Source: Ignavibacteria bacterium
GTDB taxonomy: Bacteria; Bacteroidota; Ignavibacteria; OLB7
Assembly (NCBI GenBank): GCA_020635205.1
Contig: JACKAE010000003.1
Coordinates: 62,001-126,000 of the forward strand
DNA: 64,000 nt
Direction: 5' to 3'
Shown here: positions 51,476 through 59,731 of the stretch, piece after piece
Position numbering within the stretch: the stretch's first letter is position 1
How the letters are laid out: each line of letters opens with the position of its first letter
Made by a program: the position numbers and the translations under genes
The notes under the pieces: model-generated
Database searches by the model: none
Seen by the model: only the letters and a program-made list of their open reading frames with translations
Told to the model about the DNA's origin: nothing

Positions 51476-51766
51476 ATGTTTTCTGTTTACATTCTTCAGA
51501 GTGAATCGACCGGCACATACTATGTTGGCCAGACACAAGATGTCCATAAACGACTGTTGAGACACAATGCCGGGGGAAGTCCGTCGACACGTGCGGCACG
51601 TCCATGGACATTAAAGTATCACAAGGAGTTCACTACACGATCGGAAGCAGTTAAAGCCGAGAGATACATCAAACGACAGAAGAGTCATCAGTTCATTCAG
51701 AAAGTTATTGAAGAAGGTCTACAAATCGTGCGAGGCTCAAGGCATCCCGATGCAATCGGGACGTAG
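51476..51766 (+). CDS. GIY-YIG nuclease family protein
   Basis: A 96-residue URI/UvrC-type nuclease domain. The GIY and YIG elements read as VYILQSESTGTYYVGQT, followed by the conserved Arg (KRLLRHN), and TRAARPWTLKYHKEF with a later Glu in AVKAERYIKRQKS. The start at ATG 51476 places the protein just after the tRNA-Ser terminator. Its last codons (SRHPDAIGT) and TAG stop run into the second copy of the tRNA-Ser 3' end. Similar single-domain proteins are usual in FCB genomes next to RNA genes. A homing-type role is inference. Confidence 0.85.
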   Translation: MFSVYILQSESTGTYYVGQTQDVHKRLLRHNAGGSPSTRAARPWTLKYHKEFTTRSEAVKAERYIKRQKSHQFIQKVIEEGLQIVRGSRHPDAIGT

Positions 51767-51808
51767 TGGTACAACCGCTACCGAGGGTTCGAATCCCTCC
51801 CTCTCCGC
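51760..51808 (+). repeat. 49-bp direct repeat, copy 2 (tRNA-Ser 3' end duplicate)
   Basis: Perfect copy of 51362-51410. It encodes the stop of the GIY-YIG gene at its start (GACGTAG) and is followed by a terminator. Confidence 0.85.
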
Positions 51809-51822
51809 TCTAAAAACGGCGT

Positions 51823-51856
51823 AAAAAAGCCCGGTTTTAACGCCGGGCTTTTTTTG
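51823..51856 (+). terminator. Terminator after tRNA-Ser tail copy
   Basis: AAAAAAGCCCGG pairs with CCGGGCTTTTTT (51823-51854), then more T. The next tRNA-tail copy at 56611-56657 is followed by a very similar hairpin. Confidence 0.9.
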
Positions 51857-52404
51857 TGCATAACATATGCACAACATTTTTGGTCTTTCCTGCATTCATT
51901 TGTGTCCAAAGCTACGCTTGATATTCTTCTTTGTCGGCTGTGATCATGCTTTCTCGTTCTTTCCCGGTGTCTCAGATGACACTCTCGCGTGATATAGCAA
52001 AATGCAGACGGATGGTAGCAGCCATATTACTTCCCGCCTTGTTTCTTTCGTTTCGTTCCAGAGTACTAGGGGTGCATCGCTCCTACCTTACCATCAAAGT
52101 TCTCATGCTCTACATGGTTGGTTATCCTCAACTCTTACCTCCAGCATCTGGCATGAGCTACAGCTTCTTGCCCCAAATGCATATCTCCTCTTCATTTGAG
52201 AATCAGTAATAATCTGATATATTTGGTTATGGGTTTTTCTCACTACTGGTCCTCTTTTGCCTCATTCGCCGCTTTCGATATTCCAGAAAATAGTCGCGTA
52301 GAGTTGTAGAGTTAGTCCAATCAACTTCGTGCCAGTTGCTTGAGGCTCCTTAGAGTGCATAGTATTATTCCACGTTTCGACAATTAAATGGCTTTGGAGA
52401 GATT
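51857..52404. other. Island 5' spacer
   Basis: About 550 bases without a supported gene; a 92-codon open frame at 51931-52209 has no ribosome site or family resemblance. A fragment of the GTAGAGTT repeat lies at 52299-52316. The promoter of the ATPase gene should be near 52340-52400. Confidence 0.5.
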
Positions 52405-55089
52405 ATGGCGGAGAGTGCAAATGCTGATGCTACTTTTAGAAGTGTACTAAGTACAATTCTTGAATGGTCTAAGACCCGTCCTCGATGGCAAAGAGTTGCC
52501 TTGAGGAAAATTTTACAAACTGATGTCGTAAGTGACCACGATATTCAAGACCTCGTTTCAATTCTAAGATCGGAGAAAGAAAATCCTACAGGCAATGTTC
52601 ATGGCAAGACACTTCATGAAGATGATCTACCGGCAAATCCAGTCATAACCGAATCCGTTAGTATCACCCAAATCAATAACGTCCAACATGTCAACAGCTT
52701 AGCCGCTGATCAGGAAATAAGATTTAGTGAGCGAGGGATTACAGTCATTTTTGGTGGAAATGGAACGGGCAAATCAAGCTATACTCGAATTTTGAAAAAT
52801 GCTTGTCGTTCACGACATCGCGACCGTATCCTACCTGATATTCATACACCAGAAAATAAAAGAGAGATACCCACAGCAGATATCGGTTTCTCCACATCAA
52901 CCGTATATGATTCCACGCTGAAATGGCAATATAGTGACACTCCTGACAAGGTATTATCTGCTGTAAGTGTTTTTGACCGTAAATGTGCAGCCGTACATAT
53001 TCAGAGTAAGGGTAACGAAATTGCATTCAGACCCCAAGGTCTCGACATTCCAGACACACTTGTCAGTGTATGCAAACGAGTGGAGAAAATCCTCACAAAT
53101 GAGATAAACTCATTAGAAAAGGCACAAAACGATATTTTCAACCAATCACCATGGAATAGTGGAACGACTGTAGGGCAATTTGCCGCAACTATTTCCAAAG
53201 ACACCTCTGAAACTTATGTTGATTCTTTGTGCGCTTTTTCAAAGTCGGATGAAGAACGTCTAAACTATCTCACAGAGATACTTTCTAAAGATATCCACCG
53301 TGCTGCTCGTGAGCAGGCACTCAAAGCAGAACGTTTGCGGCGATTCAAATTCAGTATTGAAACCGAAATTAGCAGGCTCACTAAAGAAAAGCTGGAGACG
53401 ATTTTAGATCAACGCAAGCGAGTAATTGAAGCCCGGCAAGCGGCACAGGCATCAGTCAGTATGTTAAATGAAGGAGGTGTTTTACCGGACATCGGAGGCG
53501 AAGTTTGGAAACGTCTTTGGGATGCGGCGCGAAAGTACTCCAAGGAGGTAGCATACCGGGAACACACGTTCCCCAATACCGAGGACGGTGCGAGGTGTGT
53601 CTTGTGTCAACAAGTATTGGGTGAGGATGCCATACGTAGAATGGAAACATTTGAGGCGTACGTCACAGGTGATTTGGAAATGAGAGCGCAGGAGGAGCAT
53701 GAGAATTATCAGACTTTACGTCGCAACAATCTACTTTCTCCGATCAACTTTAAATCACATCAGGACATATTGGAGGATATCAATCTAAGCGATCCACAAC
53801 TTCTGAAAACGGTAAAACGGTTTCTGGCTTCTATTCGCTTACGCCAGAGCATATTTAAGAAAATTGCAAACGACACTCAGGGGATGCAGCTTTCCGATTA
53901 TACCCCTTCACCAATCAATGATCTTAATGTTTTGATCCAAAAGCACCAAAATGCAGCTAAGGAACTCAATGAGTCCACGAACGAGGAGGGTCTCGCCAAA
54001 TTGACATCAGAACTAGCAGAGCTACGAGATAGAAAAACAGCTTCAGTACATAGGGAAACTTTCCTGAACGAAATAAAGCGTCTAAAAAAAATTTCTTTAC
54101 TGAAAGAGTGCAAAAAGGATACTGCAACACGATCCATCACAACATTGGGAAACCAAATTGCGGACGACGTTATTACGCCAAAGTTCAAAGATCGATTTCA
54201 AGAAGAACTTGTTGGTCTTGTTGGAAATCAGGTGCGCGTAAGTATTGAAAGGTCTGGCGGTCAATATGGGTCTCCTATATACACGATTGGCCTTTTGTCA
54301 AGCCCATCCACTGACATTTCAACGGTATTGAGTGAGGGCGAGCAAACGTGTGTTGCCGTCGCTGCGTTTCTTACAGAGCTTGCAACCTCCACACATCATT
54401 CCGCTCTTATTTTTGATGATCCGGTATCATCTCTTGACCATGTTTGGAGGCATAAGGTAGCCAAACGTTTGGCAGAAGAAGCAAAGACTCGCCAAGTTAT
54501 CGTGTTCACACATGATCTTGTGTTTTTGAATGACCTTCAAGATTCCGCGGATGCCGTAAAGGTTGAGTTCTCTTCTCGTCATTTGACGCGCACACCGAAA
54601 CTCATTGGTATCGTCAACGACAACCTTCCTTGGGTCGGTATGAGAGTTGAGGCTAGAATAGATGCCCTACAAAAAGAGGCGCGAAGACTGCGCGACATCA
54701 GAAACGATCTCACACAGGAAAAATACAATGTGGAGGCCGCCAAATTCTATGATCATATGAGAGCATCTTGGGAACGGGCACTTGAAGAAAAGGGAGTGGC
54801 AGGTGTGATCGTACGCCATCGAGATTATATTAATGCTAAGAATATTAATAAAATAAGTGCTCTTAATCTGTCAGTATGTGAAGCATGGTACGAGGCATGG
54901 GCTCGCTGTTGCGATTACGTGGCTGGTCATGATCCTTCAAGGGGTAGAAATCAAGCCTTGCCAGAACCAATCGAACTGTTGAAGGAATGCGACTCTTTAT
55001 TGCACTGGGTTGGATCGATAAAGAACAGCCATAAACGAATTGATAACTCTGCTAAAAAGCAAACTGCACCAGTTGCCGCCATGAACTAA
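52405..55089 (+). CDS. Rad50/RloC-like AAA (ABC-type) ATPase with zinc-hook CxxC
   Basis: An 894-residue ATPase. A helical N-terminal extension (about 10-60, ILEWSKTRPRWQRVALRKIL) comes first, then Walker A GGNGTGKSS (117-125), a long coiled-coil middle with a CVLC hook (398-401), signature LSEGEQ (642-647), Walker B ALIFDDP with Asp671/Asp672, and switch His703 (FTHD). This is the layout of RloC/PrrC-like and 'AAA_13' defence ATPases. C-terminal residues include R786-x3-E790 and His805, vaguely like the anticodon-nuclease triad, but the spacing is shorter, so nuclease activity is unproven. Low-GC gene, next to DUF2513 and GGDEF genes. Confidence 0.8.
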   Translation: MAESANADATFRSVLSTILEWSKTRPRWQRVALRKILQTDVVSDHDIQDLVSILRSEKENPTGNVHGKTLHEDDLPANPVITESVSITQINNVQHVNSLAADQEIRFSERGITVIFGGNGTGKSSYTRILKNACRSRHRDRILPDIHTPENKREIPTADIGFSTSTVYDSTLKWQYSDTPDKVLSAVSVFDRKCAAVHIQSKGNEIAFRPQGLDIPDTLVSVCKRVEKILTNEINSLEKAQNDIFNQSPWNSGTTVGQFAATISKDTSETYVDSLCAFSKSDEERLNYLTEILSKDIHRAAREQALKAERLRRFKFSIETEISRLTKEKLETILDQRKRVIEARQAAQASVSMLNEGGVLPDIGGEVWKRLWDAARKYSKEVAYREHTFPNTEDGARCVLCQQVLGEDAIRRMETFEAYVTGDLEMRAQEEHENYQTLRRNNLLSPINFKSHQDILEDINLSDPQLLKTVKRFLASIRLRQSIFKKIANDTQGMQLSDYTPSPINDLNVLIQKHQNAAKELNESTNEEGLAKLTSELAELRDRKTASVHRETFLNEIKRLKKISLLKECKKDTATRSITTLGNQIADDVITPKFKDRFQEELVGLVGNQVRVSIERSGGQYGSPIYTIGLLSSPSTDISTVLSEGEQTCVAVAAFLTELATSTHHSALIFDDPVSSLDHVWRHKVAKRLAEEAKTRQVIVFTHDLVFLNDLQDSADAVKVEFSSRHLTRTPKLIGIVNDNLPWVGMRVEARIDALQKEARRLRDIRNDLTQEKYNVEAAKFYDHMRASWERALEEKGVAGVIVRHRDYINAKNINKISALNLSVCEAWYEAWARCCDYVAGHDPSRGRNQALPEPIELLKECDSLLHWVGSIKNSHKRIDNSAKKQTAPVAAMN

Positions 55090-55114
55090 TAACCTTCTAA
55101 CATCTACTAAATTT

Positions 55115-55495
55115 ATGAAACGTGATTACGATCTCATCCGGCTTATCCTCATTGATATTGAAAACAATGTTCAGGAATGGTCGGAGGCTATCAAGTCACG
55201 GGCTGGTAAAGACACGCAAGTTATCAATGGTCATGTTGAACTTCTTGTCGATCATGGGGAGGTCAAGTATCCCAAAGACCCTAAGACAGGGCGTCACCAA
55301 GTGTTAGGAAATGGGTACTGGATGCCAATGATGTGCAAGTTGACAATGGAAGGGCATGACCTTTTAGACGATATTCGTGATCCTTCGGTTTTCAAGAAAC
55401 TGAAAGACAAAGTTAACAGTGTTGGCGGTCAGGTAAGCCTTCATGTTTTCAAGACTCTGGCAGCAGAGACCTTCAAGTCCGCAATCGGGTTATAG
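55115..55495 (+). CDS. DUF2513 protein
   Basis: A 126-residue protein opening MKRDYDLIRLILIDIEN, the mark of DUF2513, with a winged-helix-like LTMEGHDLLDDIRD segment. The family is found in phage and mobile-element neighbourhoods; no activity is known. It begins 25 bases after the ATPase and is likely co-transcribed, so it may be its partner or antitoxin-like control. Confidence 0.78.
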   Translation: MKRDYDLIRLILIDIENNVQEWSEAIKSRAGKDTQVINGHVELLVDHGEVKYPKDPKTGRHQVLGNGYWMPMMCKLTMEGHDLLDDIRDPSVFKKLKDKVNSVGGQVSLHVFKTLAAETFKSAIGL

Positions 55496-55613
55496 ATCTG
55501 GTGATTCTTGCGCTTACCCTAGTTTCTTCAATTCACTTTCCATTGTTTCTGTATCGTGCATTGCTGATTACCGTACTTGGCTGCAATCGGGTTATCGATC
55601 ATCTGATTCTTGT
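55481..55613. repeat. Imperfect direct repeat after the DUF2513 gene
   Basis: GCAATCGGGTTATAGATC...TGATTCTTG (55481-55510) recurs as GCAATCGGGTTATCGATC...TGATTCTTG (55583-55613). The first copy includes the DUF2513 stop. Origin unknown; may be a small duplication or insertion scar. Confidence 0.5.
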
Positions 55614-55752
55614 GATTGTTCCTATACCTTGAATTTATTGCTTCGGTAGCTTCGAGTAAACAAACTTGCTACTCCCGCTAGCAGATCATCTACCATCTAG
55701 TTATTCTTCGCTGAGGTGTAGAGAATTACATGGATAACATTTTTGGATTGAT

Positions 55753-56520
55753 ATGAAGGTTTTAGAAAATTCAATACCTAATGTTATTGGAGGCCTTGTT
55801 GTCGTGATCACAATTGCCATTTTCCCTCCGATAAGAAGTGGCATATGGGCCTTACTGATTACTGATGTGACAATTGCTTCAGGCTTCCTGCTGTTGTCGA
55901 TCATACTTAGTATAGGGATTGGTGGGGCTTTTATGTACAGCCTTCTAAAGCAGAAAATAGAAGCGGGGAAAATAGATGTTATGACAGAAAGTTTGAGAGC
56001 AGAACAAATCAATCCATTCTTAGAAAAACGACTCAAGGATGCAAAAGCTAAAGGCACTAGTTTTGCTGTGCTATTAGTGGATATAGACAGTTTTAAAACA
56101 ATAAATGATGACTATGACCATGAAATTGGCAATCATACTCTATCTGAATTAGTTCAAGTTATACACCCTAGATCTAAAGGCGAAGAAATTTTTCGGTATG
56201 GTGGCGATGAATTTCTGATTATAACCGGTTTAGGAGTCGCCAAAAGAGAATGTTGGGGATATGCAAAGCGAATAGTTAGAGAAGTAGCTGAATACGATTT
56301 TCCAGGTAAAATTAATTCCAATAAACATGTGAAGCTTACTGTAAGCTGTGGCTGTGTGGTTTCACGCGGAGAAGAGACTGTAGATTTGATCCGTGAATAT
56401 GTAGTTAATGCTCTTAAGAATGCCAAAAAGCCGAACGAAGAGAGTCCGAATGGTAAGAATTCGGCCTATCTGTACGAACAAAGTACGGAGCAATCCACTA
56501 TCACTACAGGTACATCTTGA
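55753..56520 (+). CDS. Membrane-anchored GGDEF-domain protein (diguanylate cyclase-like)
   Basis: A 255-residue protein. Two membrane helices (about 12-30 and 35-68) lead straight to a GGDEF domain (about 90-230) with intact FRYGGDEFLII and the metal-binding Asp in VLLVDIDSFK. The usual product-inhibition RxxD five residues before GGDEF is replaced (SKGE). No sensor domain is present. It probably makes c-di-GMP or another cyclic nucleotide. AT-rich and inside the island next to the ATPase/DUF2513 genes; a defence signalling role is speculation. Confidence 0.8.
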   Translation: MKVLENSIPNVIGGLVVVITIAIFPPIRSGIWALLITDVTIASGFLLLSIILSIGIGGAFMYSLLKQKIEAGKIDVMTESLRAEQINPFLEKRLKDAKAKGTSFAVLLVDIDSFKTINDDYDHEIGNHTLSELVQVIHPRSKGEEIFRYGGDEFLIITGLGVAKRECWGYAKRIVREVAEYDFPGKINSNKHVKLTVSCGCVVSRGEETVDLIREYVVNALKNAKKPNEESPNGKNSAYLYEQSTEQSTITTGTS

Positions 56521-56610
56521 CTTGCTGTCGGAAGCTGTTCACAATTGACAACAAACAATTTGAACTAATACCGACCCGTACATCAACAACGAGGTAGAAC
56601 TGGTTGGGTT

Positions 56611-56657
56611 TTAGTGGAAGTGTTTGCCACCGGGTTCGGATACCTCCCTCTCCGCTC
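56611..56657 (+). repeat. Degenerate tRNA-Ser 3' tail
   Basis: TAGTGG, then a decayed arm, GGGTTCGGATACCTCCCTCTCCGCTC. Matches the T-arm and acceptor end of the tRNA-Ser at 51320 with several changes. It marks the distal edge of the island. Confidence 0.7.
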
Positions 56658-56679
56658 GAAAAACGCTTAACAATGTAAG

Positions 56680-56708
56680 AAAGCCCGGATTTTGATCCGG
56701 GCTTTTTT
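56680..56708 (+). terminator. Terminator after third tRNA-Ser tail
   Basis: AAAGCCCGGAT pairs with ATCCGGGCTTT across a 4-base loop, followed by TTT. Same stem core (GCCCGG) as the hairpin at 51823. Confidence 0.88.
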
Positions 56709-56777
56709 GTTGGTACTCTCTCCAACATCTCTGATGACTTCCCTCTCACTGACACTGAATAGCCCCCGACGAAGCCC

Positions 56778-57056
56778 TCACAGTTTACCCATTAACTCAT
56801 CCATGCTGACAACCGGTTGAATGTCGATAGCTGCATTCAATTGCGCAAAGAGAGGCTCGTTGATGGCTGCCATGCGGGCTTGATCCGATTCCTCAAAGAT
56901 GATTGTGCCAGCACGTTTGCCATCGTTCAAATGGAACCATGCCCCTTCAGGTTTTACCGTCTCAATCAACTCCTTGATAGCGGCTGCCAGAGTACCGTTT
57001 GCTTCGGCCTCATTCCCTTTTTCAACCGGGATGGTGAATCGTAGCATTAAACGCAT
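56778..57056 (-). CDS. Small dimeric alpha/beta-barrel-like protein
   Basis: A 92-residue protein, MRLMLRFTIPVEKGNEAEANG at the start, then WFHLNDGKRAGTIIFEESDQARMAAINEPLF. The pattern resembles DUF3303-type ferredoxin-like proteins, with no known reaction. Single gene, first after the island on the host side. Confidence 0.6.
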   Translation of the reverse strand: MRLMLRFTIPVEKGNEAEANGTLAAAIKELIETVKPEGAWFHLNDGKRAGTIIFEESDQARMAAINEPLFAQLNAAIDIQPVVSMDELMGKL

Positions 57057-57273
57057 AATATTCCTTGTCTTGTGTTTTAGGTCTGATAAATATGCTCTTC
57101 TTTCTTGAGCAGATAAAGTATGGGAAATTCTTCAGAATCGAGGGTGTCGTAAGTAGTTCTTCATGTGACAGGGTTACCACCACTGCAACTTGGTCTCGTT
57201 CTCTACCGTAGCAACCCTTCAATTTGCTAACTTCAGCAAAACGAATTCAATTCTCTTTTTGGAGGAATATCAC

Positions 57274-57471
57274 ATGAGTGGGAAAAATATCTTTGGCCTT
57301 ATCGTAGCGATCATTGTAGGCATTGTTGTCTTTCGAATCTTTCTGTGGATCATAGGTGCAGTTTGGGCACTGGCAGGATGGGTGATTGCAGGTCTGATTA
57401 TCGGCGGCGTCGCCTACCTCGCCTACAAGAAGTTCAACAACATGCTCTCGAGTGGAAAGCGTTTGACGTGA
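57274..57471 (+). CDS. Small membrane protein
   Basis: A 65-residue protein: one long hydrophobic region that can form two helices (about 6-28 and 30-50), basic C-terminus. The ribosome site GGAGGAAT lies seven bases before ATG 57274. Function unknown. Stop is followed at once by a dispersed repeat. Confidence 0.65.
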   Translation: MSGKNIFGLIVAIIVGIVVFRIFLWIIGAVWALAGWVIAGLIIGGVAYLAYKKFNNMLSSGKRLT

Positions 57472-57474
57472 GAG

Positions 57475-57513
57475 AGTTCGTAGAGTGTGTAGAGTTGAGA
57501 GTTTATAGAGTTG
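57475..57513 (+). repeat. Dispersed GAGTT-TAGAGT repeat
   Basis: GAGTTCGTAGAGTGTGTAG followed by AGTTGAGAGTTTATAGAGT, six bases after the small membrane gene's stop. Closest to the copy at 61026-61066 (reverse strand) with the two halves exchanged. Confidence 0.7.
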
Positions 57514-57685
57514 TGTGGAGCAAAAACCGTTGCTCTCCTCTCCCACCCTGAGAAGAAAGGATAGACTGGACGATGCTTGGGAGAGGGGCTGGGGGTGAGG
57601 GATACCCGAGATTACTTACACGATCCGATGACTCTATCAGACCTGAACTGACCTCTCTTCACTGAGGGTGCACTACCTACATAAC

Positions 57686-57719
57686 AAACGGCGCGGAAGA
57701 ATATCCTTCCGCGCCGTTT
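57686..57719 (-). terminator. Terminator of ahcY
   Basis: A 14-bp perfect stem (AAACGGCGCGGAAG with CTTCCGCGCCGTTT, loop about 6) just past the ahcY stop on the minus strand. Confidence 0.85.
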
Positions 57720-57742
57720 AGCTTTTCTATGCTCTTCTTCCC

Positions 57743-59023
57743 TTACGTTCCGGCAGCGTAGTCCAGATAGTAGGCAAGCTGATCCTCGGTTAGAGCGTCG
57801 ATGTCAATCCCCATCGTCCCCAACTTCAAGCGTGCAATCTCTTGATCCTGCTCTTCCGGAATGTCGTAGACCTTTCCTTCCCGCTCCTCGTTGTTCTTGT
57901 CCATCTCCGCAAGGCGAATCTGCGACATGAACTGGTTGGCGAACGACATATCCATCACCTCTGAAGGATGTCCCTCGGCTGCCGAAAGATTTACCAAACG
58001 TCCCTGAGCCAAGAGGTAGACCTTACGACCATCAGGAAGCGTATACTCCTCGTTGTTCTCACGAATTGTCCGCTTATTGCTACTCGTGATGTTCTCGAGG
58101 TCGCCGATGTTGATCTCGCAGTCGTAGTGGCCGGTGTTGCTAATTACAGCACCATCTTTCATCGACTCGAAGTGGCGGCCAACAATTACGTCCTTCACAC
58201 CAGTTGCTGTCACGAAGATGTCGCCAACTTTCGCGGCCTCGTCCATCTCCATCACGCGCATTCCTTCGAGGGTAGCTTTCAGTGCAGCAGTCGGCTTCAC
58301 TTCGGTAACGATAACGTTTGCTCCCATTCCCTTCGCGCGCATTGCCACGCCACGTCCACAGTGGCCATATCCAGCAACAACAAAGTTCTTTCCAGCGAAG
58401 AGAACCGACGTAGCGCGCAAAATTCCGTCGAGTGTCGACTGGCCAGTTCCATACACGTTGTCGAAGTCCCACTTGGTTTCAGCGTCGTTCACTGCAATCA
58501 CTGGGTACTTCAACGCACCATCATCTGCCATTGCGCGGAGTCGGTGAACGCCTGTTGTTGTCTCCTCTGTGCCGCCGATAATCGTCTCGCACAACTCTGG
58601 ATATTTGTTGTGGACGGTGAAGATCAGGTCGGCTCCGTCGTCCAACGTCAAGTTCGGGTTGATGATGAGTGTCTGGTCGATACACCAGTAGAACTCTTCG
58701 GTGTTCAACCCGTGCCAAGCAAAAATTTTGATTCCCTCGGCTGCAAGTGCGGCTGCAACAGAATCGTTTGTTGAGAGAGGATTACATCCCGACCAAGAGA
58801 CCTCTGCCCCTGCGGCTTTCAGTGTCCGAATCAGGACGGCTGTCTCTTTCGTGACGTGAAGACATCCGGCAATCCGGTAGCCTGCAAGTGGCTTCGTCTC
58901 GCTATACTTTTCGCGAAGTGCCATCATCACTGGCATTCGGCTTTCAGCCCAGTCTATCCGACGACGTCCTTCTTCTGCAAGGGAAATATCCCTGACTTTG
59001 TACTGTCCTTCGTTGTGATCCAT
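57743..59023 (-). CDS. ahcY: Adenosylhomocysteinase
   Basis: A 426-residue NAD-dependent enzyme that splits S-adenosylhomocysteine to adenosine and homocysteine, removing the product that inhibits methyltransferases. Markers: IAGCLHVTKETAVLIRTLKAAGAEV, the NAD motif FVVAGYGHCGRGVAMRAKGMGA, YGTGQSTLDGI, and the C-terminal AEGHPSEVMDMSF. Length agrees with the short bacterial form. Transcribed after metK and a methyltransferase on the same strand, an S-adenosylmethionine cycle cluster. Confidence 0.96.
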   Translation of the reverse strand: MDHNEGQYKVRDISLAEEGRRRIDWAESRMPVMMALREKYSETKPLAGYRIAGCLHVTKETAVLIRTLKAAGAEVSWSGCNPLSTNDSVAAALAAEGIKIFAWHGLNTEEFYWCIDQTLIINPNLTLDDGADLIFTVHNKYPELCETIIGGTEETTTGVHRLRAMADDGALKYPVIAVNDAETKWDFDNVYGTGQSTLDGILRATSVLFAGKNFVVAGYGHCGRGVAMRAKGMGANVIVTEVKPTAALKATLEGMRVMEMDEAAKVGDIFVTATGVKDVIVGRHFESMKDGAVISNTGHYDCEINIGDLENITSSNKRTIRENNEEYTLPDGRKVYLLAQGRLVNLSAAEGHPSEVMDMSFANQFMSQIRLAEMDKNNEEREGKVYDIPEEQDQEIARLKLGTMGIDIDALTEDQLAYYLDYAAGT

Positions 59024-59144
59024 GCGTATACGTTTTCTTTGTGATTGATGTATGTCTGTTGATTGCTTCGTTTTTCTTTGTCAATAAATCTGAACGATTT
59101 ATTTGATGGTGGCGTTCTGCCGTGGGATATGGCACGCCATATCC

Positions 59145-59693
59145 CTACGTGGGGGTTTTGATTGCCTTGAATTCAAACTCGAGATTTTCGGGTCTGAATA
59201 TAAAGGAAAACAATTGCTCCCAACGCTTCGAGAATCTGTTTGCCAAACTGCTTACGCCGGTAATTCGCCAGACCTTCGGGAAGAGAATTCTCCGTTCCTC
59301 TAACGAAAACTGAGCCGTTGCGTAGAGATCGTTCTGACTCCCCGTTAAAAATCCATCGAAAGCGTAGATGCCGAAGAAACGCTTGTGCGTTGGATCGTTG
59401 TAGGCGTAGTAGCTGGCATAGTGAGGCGTCCGAATCCTGACTACACAGTTTTGCCGAGCAATGCGCCAAATCTCGTTCATCGTAGCTGGGACATCTTCGA
59501 GATGTTCGATAATATCCTGCATGATAATCAGATCAAAGCTGTCCGACTCGAATGGCCAAGGTGTCAGGTCGAGATTGTGGAGAATATCTGCCTCCGAATT
59601 TGGGCTAATATCTACACCGATAATCTCGGTTGCTTCGGAAGCCTCCGGGAATTCTCGCTTCGCCTTGCCACATCCGACGTTCAGCACTCGCAT
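59145..59693 (-). CDS. Class I SAM-dependent methyltransferase
   Basis: A 182-residue enzyme with the SAM-binding motif VLNVGCGKAKREF, acidic loop IIGVDISPNSEADI, and DLIIMQDIIEHLEDV. Substrate unknown; the C-terminal region resembles small methyltransferases in surface sugar or quinone paths. It sits between metK and ahcY, with 38 bases to metK. Confidence 0.82.
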   Translation of the reverse strand: MRVLNVGCGKAKREFPEASEATEIIGVDISPNSEADILHNLDLTPWPFESDSFDLIIMQDIIEHLEDVPATMNEIWRIARQNCVVRIRTPHYASYYAYNDPTHKRFFGIYAFDGFLTGSQNDLYATAQFSLEERRILFPKVWRITGVSSLANRFSKRWEQLFSFIFRPENLEFEFKAIKTPT

Positions 59694-59731
59694 CTTCTAC
59701 ACTCCTCGTTCTCGAATACTCGGGACATCGT

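Noticed and set aside
51931..52209. A 92-codon open frame in the island spacer as a gene
   Set aside because: No ribosome site, no domain, odd composition; likely chance.
52405..55089. Firm call of RloC/PrrC anticodon nuclease
   Set aside because: R786-x3-E790 and His805 are present, but the spacing to His is shorter than in PrrC, so only the ATPase/hook is supported.
57994..58774. Long plus-strand open frames opposite ahcY
   Set aside because: They are antisense shadows of a clearly conserved enzyme.
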